Positions 41,817 to 49,695 of a stretch of DNA of 49,840 nt are shown here, one piece after another; the stretch's first letter is position 1; every line of letters begins with the position of its first letter. The stretch lies in NCBI GenBank assembly GCA_026645735.1, contig JAPKMT010000020.1:1-49840 (forward strand), in the 5' to 3' direction. The position numbers and the translations under genes were made by a program. The notes under the pieces are model-generated. The model did not search any database and was not told the origin of the DNA. It saw only the letters and a program-made list of their open reading frames with translations. The stretch comes from Flexilinea sp. (GTDB lineage: Bacteria > Chloroflexota > Anaerolineae > Anaerolineales > Anaerolineaceae).

Positions 41817-42202
41817 GGTTCATTCATTCGTCTCAGCATCAGATGAATCTGATTTTTTTCATCCTTTTCTTCCCGGGCAATTTGAAAACCCTGCTCAGAA
41901 AGGGCTTTAAGGACTGAGATATAAGCATATTGCTGCAGCACCTGTTGTTTGAATTTGGTCGGATCCTGTTGAACCAGAAACCAGTCCGCCACAATTTTGT
42001 AACCGTTTTTGCTTTTCCGAAAACCAATCGGAGCTGAAAAGGGAATCTCTACCAGAAAATCGACTTTCATGGTCCGATTCATACTGCGTATCTCCCGATT
42101 CTCTTCTTGATTCACAAGATAACCTAGCTGCGACAGTGTTTCAAGCAGGATGTCGCGGTCCATGAGCCGTGTTTGAACGATCGAAATATGGGACATGAGC
42201 AT
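41813..42202 (-). CDS. Ycf35/DUF1257 family protein
   Basis: The 129-residue protein fits DUF1257, known from plastid genomes and cyanobacteria as Ycf35: MSHISIVQTRLMDRDILLETLSQLGYLV, an internal strand MKVDFLVEIP, and KIVADWFLVQQDPTKFKQQVLQQYAY. Function is unknown; it is often encoded beside a Ycf46-like ATPase. ATG 42202 directly follows the stop of the ATPase gene (TAAATG); the internal ATG at 42196, giving the usual MSH- start, is an alternative. Confidence 0.8.
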   Translation of the reverse strand: MLMSHISIVQTRLMDRDILLETLSQLGYLVNQEENREIRSMNRTMKVDFLVEIPFSAPIGFRKSKNGYKIVADWFLVQQDPTKFKQQVLQQYAYISVLKALSEQGFQIAREEKDEKNQIHLMLRRMNEP

Positions 42203-43744
42203 TTACCCGGAGGTTGTTTTAATTTCGATCTGAATGGGAACAAACTGGCTTTCTGCCACCGACGAATCCCGGAACGACGCGGATTGAGCCCGTCCCTCCC
42301 GCAGCCAGTCTCGCAGTTTTTCAATATTTTCACGCTGAGAAATTGAAATCGGGACTTGTTTTTGCAGCGCTGCCAGGATGTCCTCTGTGGTAAATTCTCT
42401 GCGGTTGTCATTAAAACCGATATACATCGCGTCAATTACGGCCTGTTCGATTTCTGATCCCACATAGCCGCGGGATGCCTGAGCCAGCCGCTGCAGGTCA
42501 TATGCATCCGGTAATCGTCTTCGTTTAAGAATGTGGACTTCGAAAATTTCTTTGCGCTCGGATTCTGTCGGAAGGTCGAGGAAAAAAACCTCATCAAAAC
42601 GTCCACGCCGCAATAATTCCGGCGGCAATGCAGTGATGTCATTGGCTGTCGCGACAACAAAAACCGGAGCCGTTTTTTCCTGCATCCAGGTTAATAGGGA
42701 TCCAAACACGCGGGTGCTGGTTCCGGCATCCAAACCACCATGGGAAAGTGCCTTTTCCAGTTCATCAATCCAGAGAATGCAGGGAGCGATGATTTCAACA
42801 ATGGAAAGTGCCCGGCGAACCCGCTCTTCGGATTCTCCGACCAGACTGCCGAACAACGCGCCAACATCCAGGCGTAGCAGCGGTAAATGCCACAGCCGGC
42901 TGATCATTTTCGCCGTGAGGCTTTTTCCGGTGCCTGGTATTCCGATCAGTGCAACTCCTTTTGGCGCCGGCAGCCCATATGCGGCCGCTTCATGCCCAAA
43001 TGCCTGTTCGCGCAGGTTGAGCCACTGTTTTAATTCTCCCAGTCCTCCGACATCTGCGGGTGTCTCATCGGAATCCGTGTATTCCAATGCTTCGATTTCA
43101 CGGATAATCTGCTTCTTTTCCTGACTGACAAAATCGATATCCGCCTCACTCAAAAATCCCCGGTTGACAATTGATTTTGCAAAGACACGCTGAGCCTGTG
43201 AAGCGGTCAATCCCAACGCGGCTTGCAGCAGTTTCTCTTTCCCTGAAGGGCTGAGTCGGATTTCAACACCGGGAGTCAATTGCAATTTATCCAGTACATC
43301 CTCTAGCTGCCGGATATTGGGAAGCGGATAATCCAGAATGATGCTTTCATTGATCAACTCCGCGGGGACATCTGCGGCAGCAGCAGTGATGATGACCGAC
43401 TTTTTTGAATATTTCAGTGTCTCAGCCAGTGTTCGTAATTTTCGTTTGATGCTGGGATTGTTCCAAAATTCGTGAAAATCTTTGAGGATAAAAAGACAGG
43501 GCTCCTGCGGATCCGCTTTTTCGATTTGTTCCAGAACGGTCAGAGCATCGCGGCCGCCTTTGGGAGCAACCGATCCGCTGATCGATTGAAATCCATCGGC
43601 GATGTCCCATGCGATACAGGATCGTCCGGTGTTCTGGCACAGCATTTTTAACGCATCGATGATGCGTTCTTCTTCAGGAGAAAGTACCAGCATTAACGTT
43701 GCTTTTGAACGTAAATATAAGTCAACTTCCGTAATAAAATCCAT
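42203..43744 (-). CDS. Ycf46-like AAA+ ATPase
   Basis: The 513-residue protein has a degenerate N-terminal nucleotide-binding-like domain (about 1-190; ATLMLVLSPEEERIIDAL, CLFILKDFHEF) and a complete FtsH/katanin-type AAA domain (about 225-450): GVALIGIPGTGKSLTAKMIS (Walker A), CILWIDELEKAL (Walker B), VFVVATANDITALPPELLRRGRFDEVF (sensor 1 and arginine finger). This matches Ycf46 of cyanobacteria and algae. It is probably a remodelling ATPase acting with the next two genes. In-frame GTG at 43750 is possible, but ATG 43744 fits the -10 position (43751-43756) for a leaderless mRNA. Confidence 0.85.
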   Translation of the reverse strand: MDFITEVDLYLRSKATLMLVLSPEEERIIDALKMLCQNTGRSCIAWDIADGFQSISGSVAPKGGRDALTVLEQIEKADPQEPCLFILKDFHEFWNNPSIKRKLRTLAETLKYSKKSVIITAAAADVPAELINESIILDYPLPNIRQLEDVLDKLQLTPGVEIRLSPSGKEKLLQAALGLTASQAQRVFAKSIVNRGFLSEADIDFVSQEKKQIIREIEALEYTDSDETPADVGGLGELKQWLNLREQAFGHEAAAYGLPAPKGVALIGIPGTGKSLTAKMISRLWHLPLLRLDVGALFGSLVGESEERVRRALSIVEIIAPCILWIDELEKALSHGGLDAGTSTRVFGSLLTWMQEKTAPVFVVATANDITALPPELLRRGRFDEVFFLDLPTESERKEIFEVHILKRRRLPDAYDLQRLAQASRGYVGSEIEQAVIDAMYIGFNDNRREFTTEDILAALQKQVPISISQRENIEKLRDWLREGRAQSASFRDSSVAESQFVPIQIEIKTTSG

Positions 43745-43750
43745 GGCCAC

Positions 43751-43756
43751 ATTATA
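43751..43756 (-). promoter_or_regulatory. -10 box of the Ycf46 operon, placed for a leaderless mRNA
   Basis: TATAAT on the - strand ends 7 bp before the A of the ATG at 43744, so the expected start of transcription coincides with the start codon. No convincing -35 was seen and there is no ribosome binding site. Confidence 0.5.
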
Positions 43757-43787
43757 CTATAGCTGGCTTGCTTCGTACGCTGGAACA

Positions 43788-43942
43788 GCGATTTTAAAAA
43801 AATTTTCTTTGTTGTTCTTATGGTTTTGCGCTCTGCGCAAAACCATAAGAACAACATATATTTCATCTCATAATTCGAACAGCAGATGAAAGAAATTGCA
43901 CATCCGATAATGAAAATTGAATTCTATTTTCATAGGAATCGC
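43788..43942. mobile_element. Palindromic element, copy E, with 70-bp right extension shared with copy F
   Basis: The inner arms 43810-43831 and 43835-43856 are perfectly complementary (22 bp) around TCT (AGA on the other strand). The left outer end is degraded (GCGATTTTAAAAAAATTTTC) and the right end reads CATAATTCGAAC. From 43873 to 43942 the sequence matches 49512-49581 beside copy F with about six differences. Located between two divergent operons. Confidence 0.75.
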
Positions 43943-43976
43943 AGCGGCTAAACCCGCACGTCCGGAGAAAATCAAT

Positions 43977-43982
43977 TACAAT
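43977..43982 (+). promoter_or_regulatory. -10 box of the metal ABC operon
   Basis: TACAAT ends 7 bp before the ATG at 43990, so transcription would begin at or one base before the start codon, again a leaderless arrangement. No clear -35. Confidence 0.4.
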
Positions 43983-43989
43983 ACAGCAT

Positions 43990-44736
43990 ATGAATAATGA
44001 TCTTCATTCAACCCCGATGATTCACCTTGAAAATGCCTGTCTGGGTTATCGAAATGATCGGGAACTGGTACTAAAAAATATCACAATCGATTTTTTTCCT
44101 GGAGACGAGGTCGCTGTCATTGGTCCGAATGGGGCTGGCAAATCCACTTTGTTTAAAACGATTGTGGGTTTGATTCCACTGATGCAGGGCGAAGTGACCG
44201 TGCATGGCGGCCGGAGCGGCAATCATAAGGATTGTGTTTCCTACATTCCGCAAAAAGAAGCGATTGACTGGAATTATCCGATCACAGTTCGGGAAGTAGT
44301 CATGATGGGACGATTCGGAAAAATCTCTTTTTATCGAAAACCGGGCAAAAAAGATGTGGAGATTGTCGATTCTGCGATGCAGCGGATGGACGTTGCGGAA
44401 CTCGCAGATCGTAAAATCAGAGATTGTTCCGGCGGCCAGCAGCAACGCGTTTTTTTGGCGAGATCTCTGGCTCAGCACCCGCACATTCTGTTGATGGATG
44501 AACCTTTCAGTGCAGTCGATGTTGCCACGGAACAGGTGATTTTGGATAACCTGCGTCAGCTTCGAGAATTTAAAGTGACAACACTGGTTGCCACGCATGA
44601 TCTGGGACTTGTCTACGAAAATTTTGAACGGACGCTCATTCTCAACCATCGCATCGTAGCATATGGTCTGACTAAAGAAGTGATGACTCCTGAGAACCTT
44701 CAGGAAGCCTTCGGCAAAAAGGCTGTTTATGTGTGA
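43990..44736 (+). CDS. Manganese/zinc-type ABC transporter ATPase
   Basis: The 248-residue ATPase belongs to the metal-chelate/ZnuC-MntB type: Walker A IGPNGAGKST, Q-loop in YIPQKEAIDWNYPITVREVVMMGR (the PQ..AIDW.FP pattern is typical of Mn/Zn systems), signature DCSGGQQQRV, Walker B ILLMDEP and switch His in ATHDLG. It pairs with the permease that begins 9 bp after its stop. No binding protein or metal regulator gene adjoins it in the window. Confidence 0.85.
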   Translation: MNNDLHSTPMIHLENACLGYRNDRELVLKNITIDFFPGDEVAVIGPNGAGKSTLFKTIVGLIPLMQGEVTVHGGRSGNHKDCVSYIPQKEAIDWNYPITVREVVMMGRFGKISFYRKPGKKDVEIVDSAMQRMDVAELADRKIRDCSGGQQQRVFLARSLAQHPHILLMDEPFSAVDVATEQVILDNLRQLREFKVTTLVATHDLGLVYENFERTLILNHRIVAYGLTKEVMTPENLQEAFGKKAVYV

Positions 44737-44745
44737 GGAACCGAA

Positions 44746-45585
44746 ATGAACCTGCTTTTTGAACCATTCCAATATGATTTCCTGCTGCGCAGTTTCGCCG
44801 CTGCGATCATGGTGGGTATCGTATGTTCCATTGTGGGTTGTTATATTGTGGTTCAATCAATGGCTTTTCTGGGGGATGCGCTTTCTCACGCGGTGCTTCC
44901 CGGCGTCGCAATTGCCTATCTGACCGGCGGATCCCTGACCTTTGGAGCTTTGGTTGCGGCGGTCATTGTAGCGCTTGGAATCTCTTTCTTAAGTGATGAG
45001 GAAGAAATTAAAGAGGACACAGCAATCGGCATTTTTTTTACGGCTGCGCTGGCATTGGGAGTGGCATTAATCAGTACGATTCAAACCTACGCTATCGATC
45101 TGACGCATATCCTGTTTGGCAATGTGCTGGGCGTGACGGTTGCGGATTTACAGTTTATCGTCGGAGTCGGTTTACTGGTGCTCCTGGCAGTGTTCTTCTT
45201 TTATCGCTTCTTCCTGGTGGTTACTTTTGATCCGGTGATGGCAAAAACACTGAAATGGAATGTTCGCTTGATTCGATCGATGCTGCTGGTCCTGATCGCC
45301 TGTACGATCACCATTTCCATTAATACAGTGGGCGCCAGTCTGGTCACGGCCATGCTGATCACGCCGGCTGCGACAGCGTTGATGCTGACCAAAAAGCTGT
45401 GGCAGACCATGCTGACTGCCGCTGTTTTTGGCGCGTTGTCCGGATTCTTCGGTTTGTATCTCAGCTACTTTGCCGATATCAGCTCCGGCGCTTCTATCGT
45501 TTTGGTCTCAACGCTGTTTTTCATTGTTGTCTATCTGAGGAAAAAGTTTTTCAATGGAAGATCAGGACTGACAAAAAGAGGTTGA
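44746..45585 (+). CDS. Manganese/zinc-type ABC transporter permease
   Basis: The 279-residue ABC-3 family integral membrane protein has about eight helices: FAAAIMVGIVCSIVGCYIVVQSMAFLGDALSHAVLPGVA at the start (the GDALSHAVLPG motif is diagnostic), then AIGIFFTAALALGVALIS, DLTHILFGNVLGVT and VGASLVTAMLITPAATALML. Forms the channel for Mn2+, Zn2+ or Fe2+. GAGGAACCGAA precedes the ATG. Confidence 0.9.
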   Translation: MNLLFEPFQYDFLLRSFAAAIMVGIVCSIVGCYIVVQSMAFLGDALSHAVLPGVAIAYLTGGSLTFGALVAAVIVALGISFLSDEEEIKEDTAIGIFFTAALALGVALISTIQTYAIDLTHILFGNVLGVTVADLQFIVGVGLLVLLAVFFFYRFFLVVTFDPVMAKTLKWNVRLIRSMLLVLIACTITISINTVGASLVTAMLITPAATALMLTKKLWQTMLTAAVFGALSGFFGLYLSYFADISSGASIVLVSTLFFIVVYLRKKFFNGRSGLTKRG

Positions 45586-45893
45586 CGGGAAATAATAATT
45601 TTGATCCTGAAAGAGAAATTTTCACTCCCTTTTTTTGATTTGTTCCTGTTTGAAAGAACAGTTTCATTTTCATATTTTCATTATTGACTTTCTCTAATTA
45701 AAGTGTGGCAAAGCAGCGATTCTCTTTAACCGATCTCATAATAGATTGCGTATGATTATCCTTTTCTAAATTTTCAAATGTTTTGTTTTTTTTGAAATTT
45801 AATTTCACAAGGATGATCACTTAATTATTTATCGATTATTTAATTATGTGCTGATTCTTTTCAATCTTTAGGCTTTTACCAGAAATCTTTTTT
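45586..45893. other. AT-rich gap between convergent genes
   Basis: Nothing coding is visible. A small stem (CTGTT/AACAG near 45646-45660) followed by TTTCATTTTC may terminate the permease transcript. The rest is very AT-rich like the gene to its right. Confidence 0.4.
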
Positions 45894-47789
45894 TTAACGC
45901 CAGTTTTCTAAGTGTTCAAGCAGAATTTCATCTTTTGTTTTGACAACTCGATAAAGAGAATAACTTTGAATTGAATCTGGGTCCTTAAATAACCTTTCGT
46001 AGTAATGAATATATTTTTCATCGATTTTGTGAATATAGACATAAGAGTATTCAGACATTAATACATTTGCAAAATCTTTGGGAGTAACGATATGTGTAAC
46101 TTCACCGGTTTCCTTATTTACTTCAATAATGTCCCGTGTAAAAAAATTCTGGGTTTGAATCGGTGTTGCATTAAATTGGTCAACCAACTGGAAATCTGCT
46201 TTGGAAGGAATGTTTATGATGAATACTTTATCTTTTTGGGGATCCATAAAATCGGGAAAATGAACCGAATCGGAGCATTCTAATCGCATATCTATTGTTG
46301 ATTTGGCTTCTGCGCTGGCGAGAATGGGTAAAAATCTCGCAACTTCATAATATGGAACAAATAGAGTCGAAATTGAAAAGGATGTTAAAAGGATAAGGAA
46401 GAAATTTTTTGGATAAATTTGTTCTACTCTTGTTAACAGGAATGTAATGGAAAAAATGAACCACCCCAAAAGAAAACTATTAAGATATCGGAAAAATGAT
46501 GCACCAGTGGTCCCTTCTGATTCAGGAAAAATGATGCAATACAAAACAAATATTAACCCGATGTAAAGAATAAATCCACATAGCAAAATTGAAAAAAGGA
46601 GTTTGATTCGTTTTTTCGCAGTCTCTTTTTTTTCAATGTGTGATATTAATATGCTAAGGAGGATAAAGAATCCAATCCATGTGAAACTCGACATCTTGAT
46701 TGCATGGTTCCCTTGAAAATCAAAAAACATACTCGTTATTAATTGAAATGCAGCTTTATGAGAATCATTCGTTTTGGATGTGATCAGTCCAAAAATTTCC
46801 GAAAAATTAATGGCTGAAAAATTCCAATCATGTGGAGTGTCAGTTAGTCTAAGAAATATATTCCAGGATAATTTTGTAAATAAAATTGATATTGTTGTAA
46901 TTATTGCGCAAGAAAACATAATTTTCAATTGAGAAAGATTTTTCTGGAATCGTTTTTGGATGAATAAAAAGTCGATATAAATGGTCAAATTTGCAATTAG
47001 CGCAAATATGATTCCGGAATCTTTAATCAATATAATTACTGCCGAAGCAAGTGAAATGTTAATAATATTGAAAATTGATAAGGTATCATTTGAAAAATAT
47101 GAAAAAAGCAAATAAGCGAAAATAACTCCAAGAATTGCATCAACGTAAAGTAAATGGTAAAAATCTGGATAAAAAACCATCGGAGATGAGAAAATTATCA
47201 GTGTAATCAATGAATAGACATGAAATTTTTTTCTTGAGATAAAGTGAAAGATCGGCATGAAAGTCGATATCGCAAGCATATCCAATGCCATATACATACT
47301 TGATTCATGGAATCCGGTTCTGATTCGGATGAAGAAATATTGCAGGATAGACAATCCAGGAGGATAACTGGGAAACATGGTCGTAGATCCATGAAAATCT
47401 CCAAACTTGTCGAAAATGACCATGTTTTTTACTACCAATCCCCAATGAGAGAATTCATCATTACGAGTCATCAACAATCCTCTTGTCCCAATATGGGTGA
47501 TCACTACAAGAAACATAAAAATTAGAAAACCAGGCGTAAAAAGCAATCTTAAATAAGTGGATGTTTTTTTAATTATCGAAAAAAATAAGAAAACCAGACT
47601 GCTACAGGATGCAAGAATTAAAATAATTGAAATTCCATTTTTAAGGTTCCCCAATAGTCCAAAAAAATAAATAATGAGAATAAGAATAAAAAATGAACAC
47701 GGAATAACTTCTTCAAAAGACTTCTTAAAAATCATAGTTAATGAAGAAGTAAGTCCAACAATAATTAGTATTGCAAAAAAAGTATTCAT
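45894..47789 (-). CDS. Polytopic membrane protein, possible GT-C glycosyltransferase
   Basis: The 631-residue protein has a dozen or so membrane helices and a C-terminal soluble part (about 520-631). The first large external loop reads RNDEFSHWGLVVKNM and then FPSYPPGLSILQYFF. An acidic pair there followed by a YPPG motif is the pattern of GT-C enzymes that use polyprenyl-phosphate sugars. The coding DNA is visibly more AT-rich than its neighbours, rich in Ile/Phe/Lys codons, which suggests horizontal acquisition. The start is ATG 47789; a longer frame would run through the glpK gene and is rejected. Product and acceptor unknown. Confidence 0.6.
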   Translation of the reverse strand: MNTFFAILIIVGLTSSLTMIFKKSFEEVIPCSFFILILIIYFFGLLGNLKNGISIILILASCSSLVFLFFSIIKKTSTYLRLLFTPGFLIFMFLVVITHIGTRGLLMTRNDEFSHWGLVVKNMVIFDKFGDFHGSTTMFPSYPPGLSILQYFFIRIRTGFHESSMYMALDMLAISTFMPIFHFISRKKFHVYSLITLIIFSSPMVFYPDFYHLLYVDAILGVIFAYLLFSYFSNDTLSIFNIINISLASAVIILIKDSGIIFALIANLTIYIDFLFIQKRFQKNLSQLKIMFSCAIITTISILFTKLSWNIFLRLTDTPHDWNFSAINFSEIFGLITSKTNDSHKAAFQLITSMFFDFQGNHAIKMSSFTWIGFFILLSILISHIEKKETAKKRIKLLFSILLCGFILYIGLIFVLYCIIFPESEGTTGASFFRYLNSFLLGWFIFSITFLLTRVEQIYPKNFFLILLTSFSISTLFVPYYEVARFLPILASAEAKSTIDMRLECSDSVHFPDFMDPQKDKVFIINIPSKADFQLVDQFNATPIQTQNFFTRDIIEVNKETGEVTHIVTPKDFANVLMSEYSYVYIHKIDEKYIHYYERLFKDPDSIQSYSLYRVVKTKDEILLEHLENWR

Positions 47790-47805
47790 TTTCAATTTCT
47801 TCTCT

Positions 47806-49302
47806 CTACACCCAATCAAAGGATTTGGCCACGGCTTTTTTCCAGCGGGCGCAAAGCCGGATTCGCTGATCCGTATCCATCTGCGGGATCCAGGTCTTAT
47901 CGATCGCCCAATTGTCGCGCAGCTCCGAAAGGTTTTTCCAGTATCCGATAGCAAGGCCGGCGGCATACGCAGCGCCCAGTGCAGTCGTCTCAGCGACTTG
48001 CGGGCGTACAATTGGCACCCCTAAAATGTCCGACTGAAATTGCATTAACAGCTCGTTGACGACCATCCCGCCATCTACTTTCATCATACGGATGTTCACA
48101 CCGGAATCCTTTTCCATGGCTTCGAGAACTTCCTGCGTCTGAAAAGCGGTGGCTTCCAGCACAGCGCGGGCGATATGTCCGCGATTGGCAAACCTTGTCA
48201 ACCCGACGATGATGCCCCGGGCATCACTGCGCCAATAGGGTGCGAAGAGTCCGGAGAATGCCGGCACAACATACACATCCCCGTTATCAGGGACTTCCCG
48301 CGCCAGTGATTCGATCTCCGAGGAAGAAGTGATCAGCTTCAGATTATCCCGCAGCCATTGCACCAACGCTCCGGTGACTGCGATCGATCCTTCCAGACAG
48401 TAGACCGGCGGCAGGCTGCCGATTTGATAGCCGATAGTGGTAATCAGTCCGTTTTTGCTTTGAACCGGTACAGAACCGGTGTTCAGCAGCATAAAACAAC
48501 CGGTACCATAGGTATTTTTCACCTCTCCGGCTGTAAAGCAGGTCTGCCCAAAAAGCGCCGCCTGCTGATCTCCCAAAACGCCGGTGATCGGGATTTCGGC
48601 TTGGTCGATCCGGCAGTGACCGAATTCTGCAGCAGATGGCAGGATGCGCGGAAGAATGGCAGTTGGAATGTCCAGCTCATCCAGAATTTCCTGATCCCAG
48701 GATAGCGTTTTCAGATTCATCAGCATCGTTCGCGATGCATTCGTCACATCGGTGCAATGCATGCCATGATCCGGACCTCCGGTGAGGTTCCAGATCAGCC
48801 AGGAATCGACGGTCCCGAAAAGCAGATTCCCTTTGACAGCTTCGTCATACAGCCCTTCTACGTGATCAAATAACCAGCGCAGTTTGATACCCGAAAAATA
48901 GACGGAAATGGGAAGACCGGTCTTTGCCCGAAAGCGATCCTGACCTCCGTGCCTCCGGGCTAAAAGCTCGCACAACTCCGCTGTGCGTGTGTCCTGCCAG
49001 ACGACTGCATTTTGATAAGGCAGTCCGGTATACCGGTTCCACACAATGGTGGTTTCCCGCTGGTTGGTGATGCCGATGGATGCTATATCCTTTGAGGTCA
49101 GATCAGCCTTCTGTAAAACATTTCGCAGTACGGAATATGTATTTTCGATAATTTCTATCGGATTATGTTCAACCCAGCCGGGCTTGGAAAAAATTTGCGT
49201 ATGTTCGATCTGGTCTGAGGCGACGATCTTTCCATCATGTCCGAACAGGATGCAGCGCGTACTGGTTGTACCCTGATCAATTGCAGCGATATATTGCGTC
49301 AT
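47806..49302 (-). CDS. glpK: Glycerol kinase
   Basis: The 498-residue FGGY kinase has the glycerol kinase signatures: [117 protein letters not shown] and [21 protein letters not shown]. It converts glycerol to glycerol 3-phosphate with ATP. GGAG lies nine bases before ATG 49302; a longer frame to 49422 has no site and runs through the promoter. No glpF or glpD adjoins. The stop is 16 bp before the next gene. Confidence 0.97.
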   Translation of the reverse strand: MTQYIAAIDQGTTSTRCILFGHDGKIVASDQIEHTQIFSKPGWVEHNPIEIIENTYSVLRNVLQKADLTSKDIASIGITNQRETTIVWNRYTGLPYQNAVVWQDTRTAELCELLARRHGGQDRFRAKTGLPISVYFSGIKLRWLFDHVEGLYDEAVKGNLLFGTVDSWLIWNLTGGPDHGMHCTDVTNASRTMLMNLKTLSWDQEILDELDIPTAILPRILPSAAEFGHCRIDQAEIPITGVLGDQQAALFGQTCFTAGEVKNTYGTGCFMLLNTGSVPVQSKNGLITTIGYQIGSLPPVYCLEGSIAVTGALVQWLRDNLKLITSSSEIESLAREVPDNGDVYVVPAFSGLFAPYWRSDARGIIVGLTRFANRGHIARAVLEATAFQTQEVLEAMEKDSGVNIRMMKVDGGMVVNELLMQFQSDILGVPIVRPQVAETTALGAAYAAGLAIGYWKNLSELRDNWAIDKTWIPQMDTDQRIRLCARWKKAVAKSFDWV

Positions 49303-49336
49303 ATTTGTCTCCGGAATTTTTGGATTGATACTTGAA

Positions 49337-49342
49337 ATTATA
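49337..49342 (-). promoter_or_regulatory. -10 box upstream of glpK
   Basis: TATAAT on the - strand, 35 bp before the ATG. The -35 is weak. The rest of 49303-49685 contains palindromic copy F, the shared extension and the outer inverted repeat of the transposase end; no gene. Confidence 0.45.
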
Positions 49343-49406
49343 TGCTGAAAATGGTGTAAATGCAGTAATTCGAAATATTGATCAGCAATTTGAAATTTGC
49401 ATTGAC

Positions 49407-49581
49407 ATTTCGAATCAATCAAGAAAATCTGTAGTTCTTATGGTTTTACGCGAAGCGCCAAACCATAAGAACTACAAAGAATTTTTTCTTTATTCGAAGA
49501 GTTTATCCATATTTCGAACAGCAGGTGAAAGAAATCACACATCCGATAATGAAAATTGAATTCTATTTTTATAGGAATTGC
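49407..49581. mobile_element. Palindromic element, copy F, with 70-bp right extension
   Basis: The outer ends are ATTTCGAATCAATCAAG and TATCCATATTTCGAA. The inner arms 49430-49451 and 49455-49476 (22 bp, two mismatches) enclose GAA in GCGAAGC. Arm text GTTCTTATGGTTTT is the same as copy E. The right extension (49512-49581) matches that of copy E. Further ATTCGAAATATT-like words at 49367-49378 suggest a second, decayed end. Confidence 0.75.
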
Positions 49582-49645
49582 TATAAGGAACCTGTCATTG
49601 CGAGCCCCGAAGACCAGCGATATTAAGTCAAGCCACAAAATAAAT

Positions 49646-49695
49646 CTGTGGATAATGTGGACAAAGAAAAAACGCTTTGCCCACATTATCCACAG
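49646..49695. repeat. Inverted repeat with two opposed TTATCCACA sites at the transposase 3' end
   Basis: CTGTGGATAATGTGG (49646-49660) is the exact complement of CCACATTATCCACAG (49681-49695). An inner CAAAG (49662-49666) pairs with CTTTG (49675-49679) after a single mismatch. The transposase stop codon (49686-49688) falls in the right arm, so it is most likely a terminator or end structure of the insertion sequence, though both arms contain a perfect DnaA-box consensus. Confidence 0.6.

Noticed and set aside
47806-48011. N-terminal extension of the polytopic membrane protein into glpK
   Set aside because: The added Arg/Pro-rich residues are out-of-frame reading of glpK; ATG 47789 begins a normal membrane helix.
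49646-49695. Replication origin or DnaA box cluster
   Set aside because: Only two TTATCCACA words, which are the two arms of one inverted repeat that overlaps the transposase stop; no dnaA, dnaN or AT-rich unwinding region.
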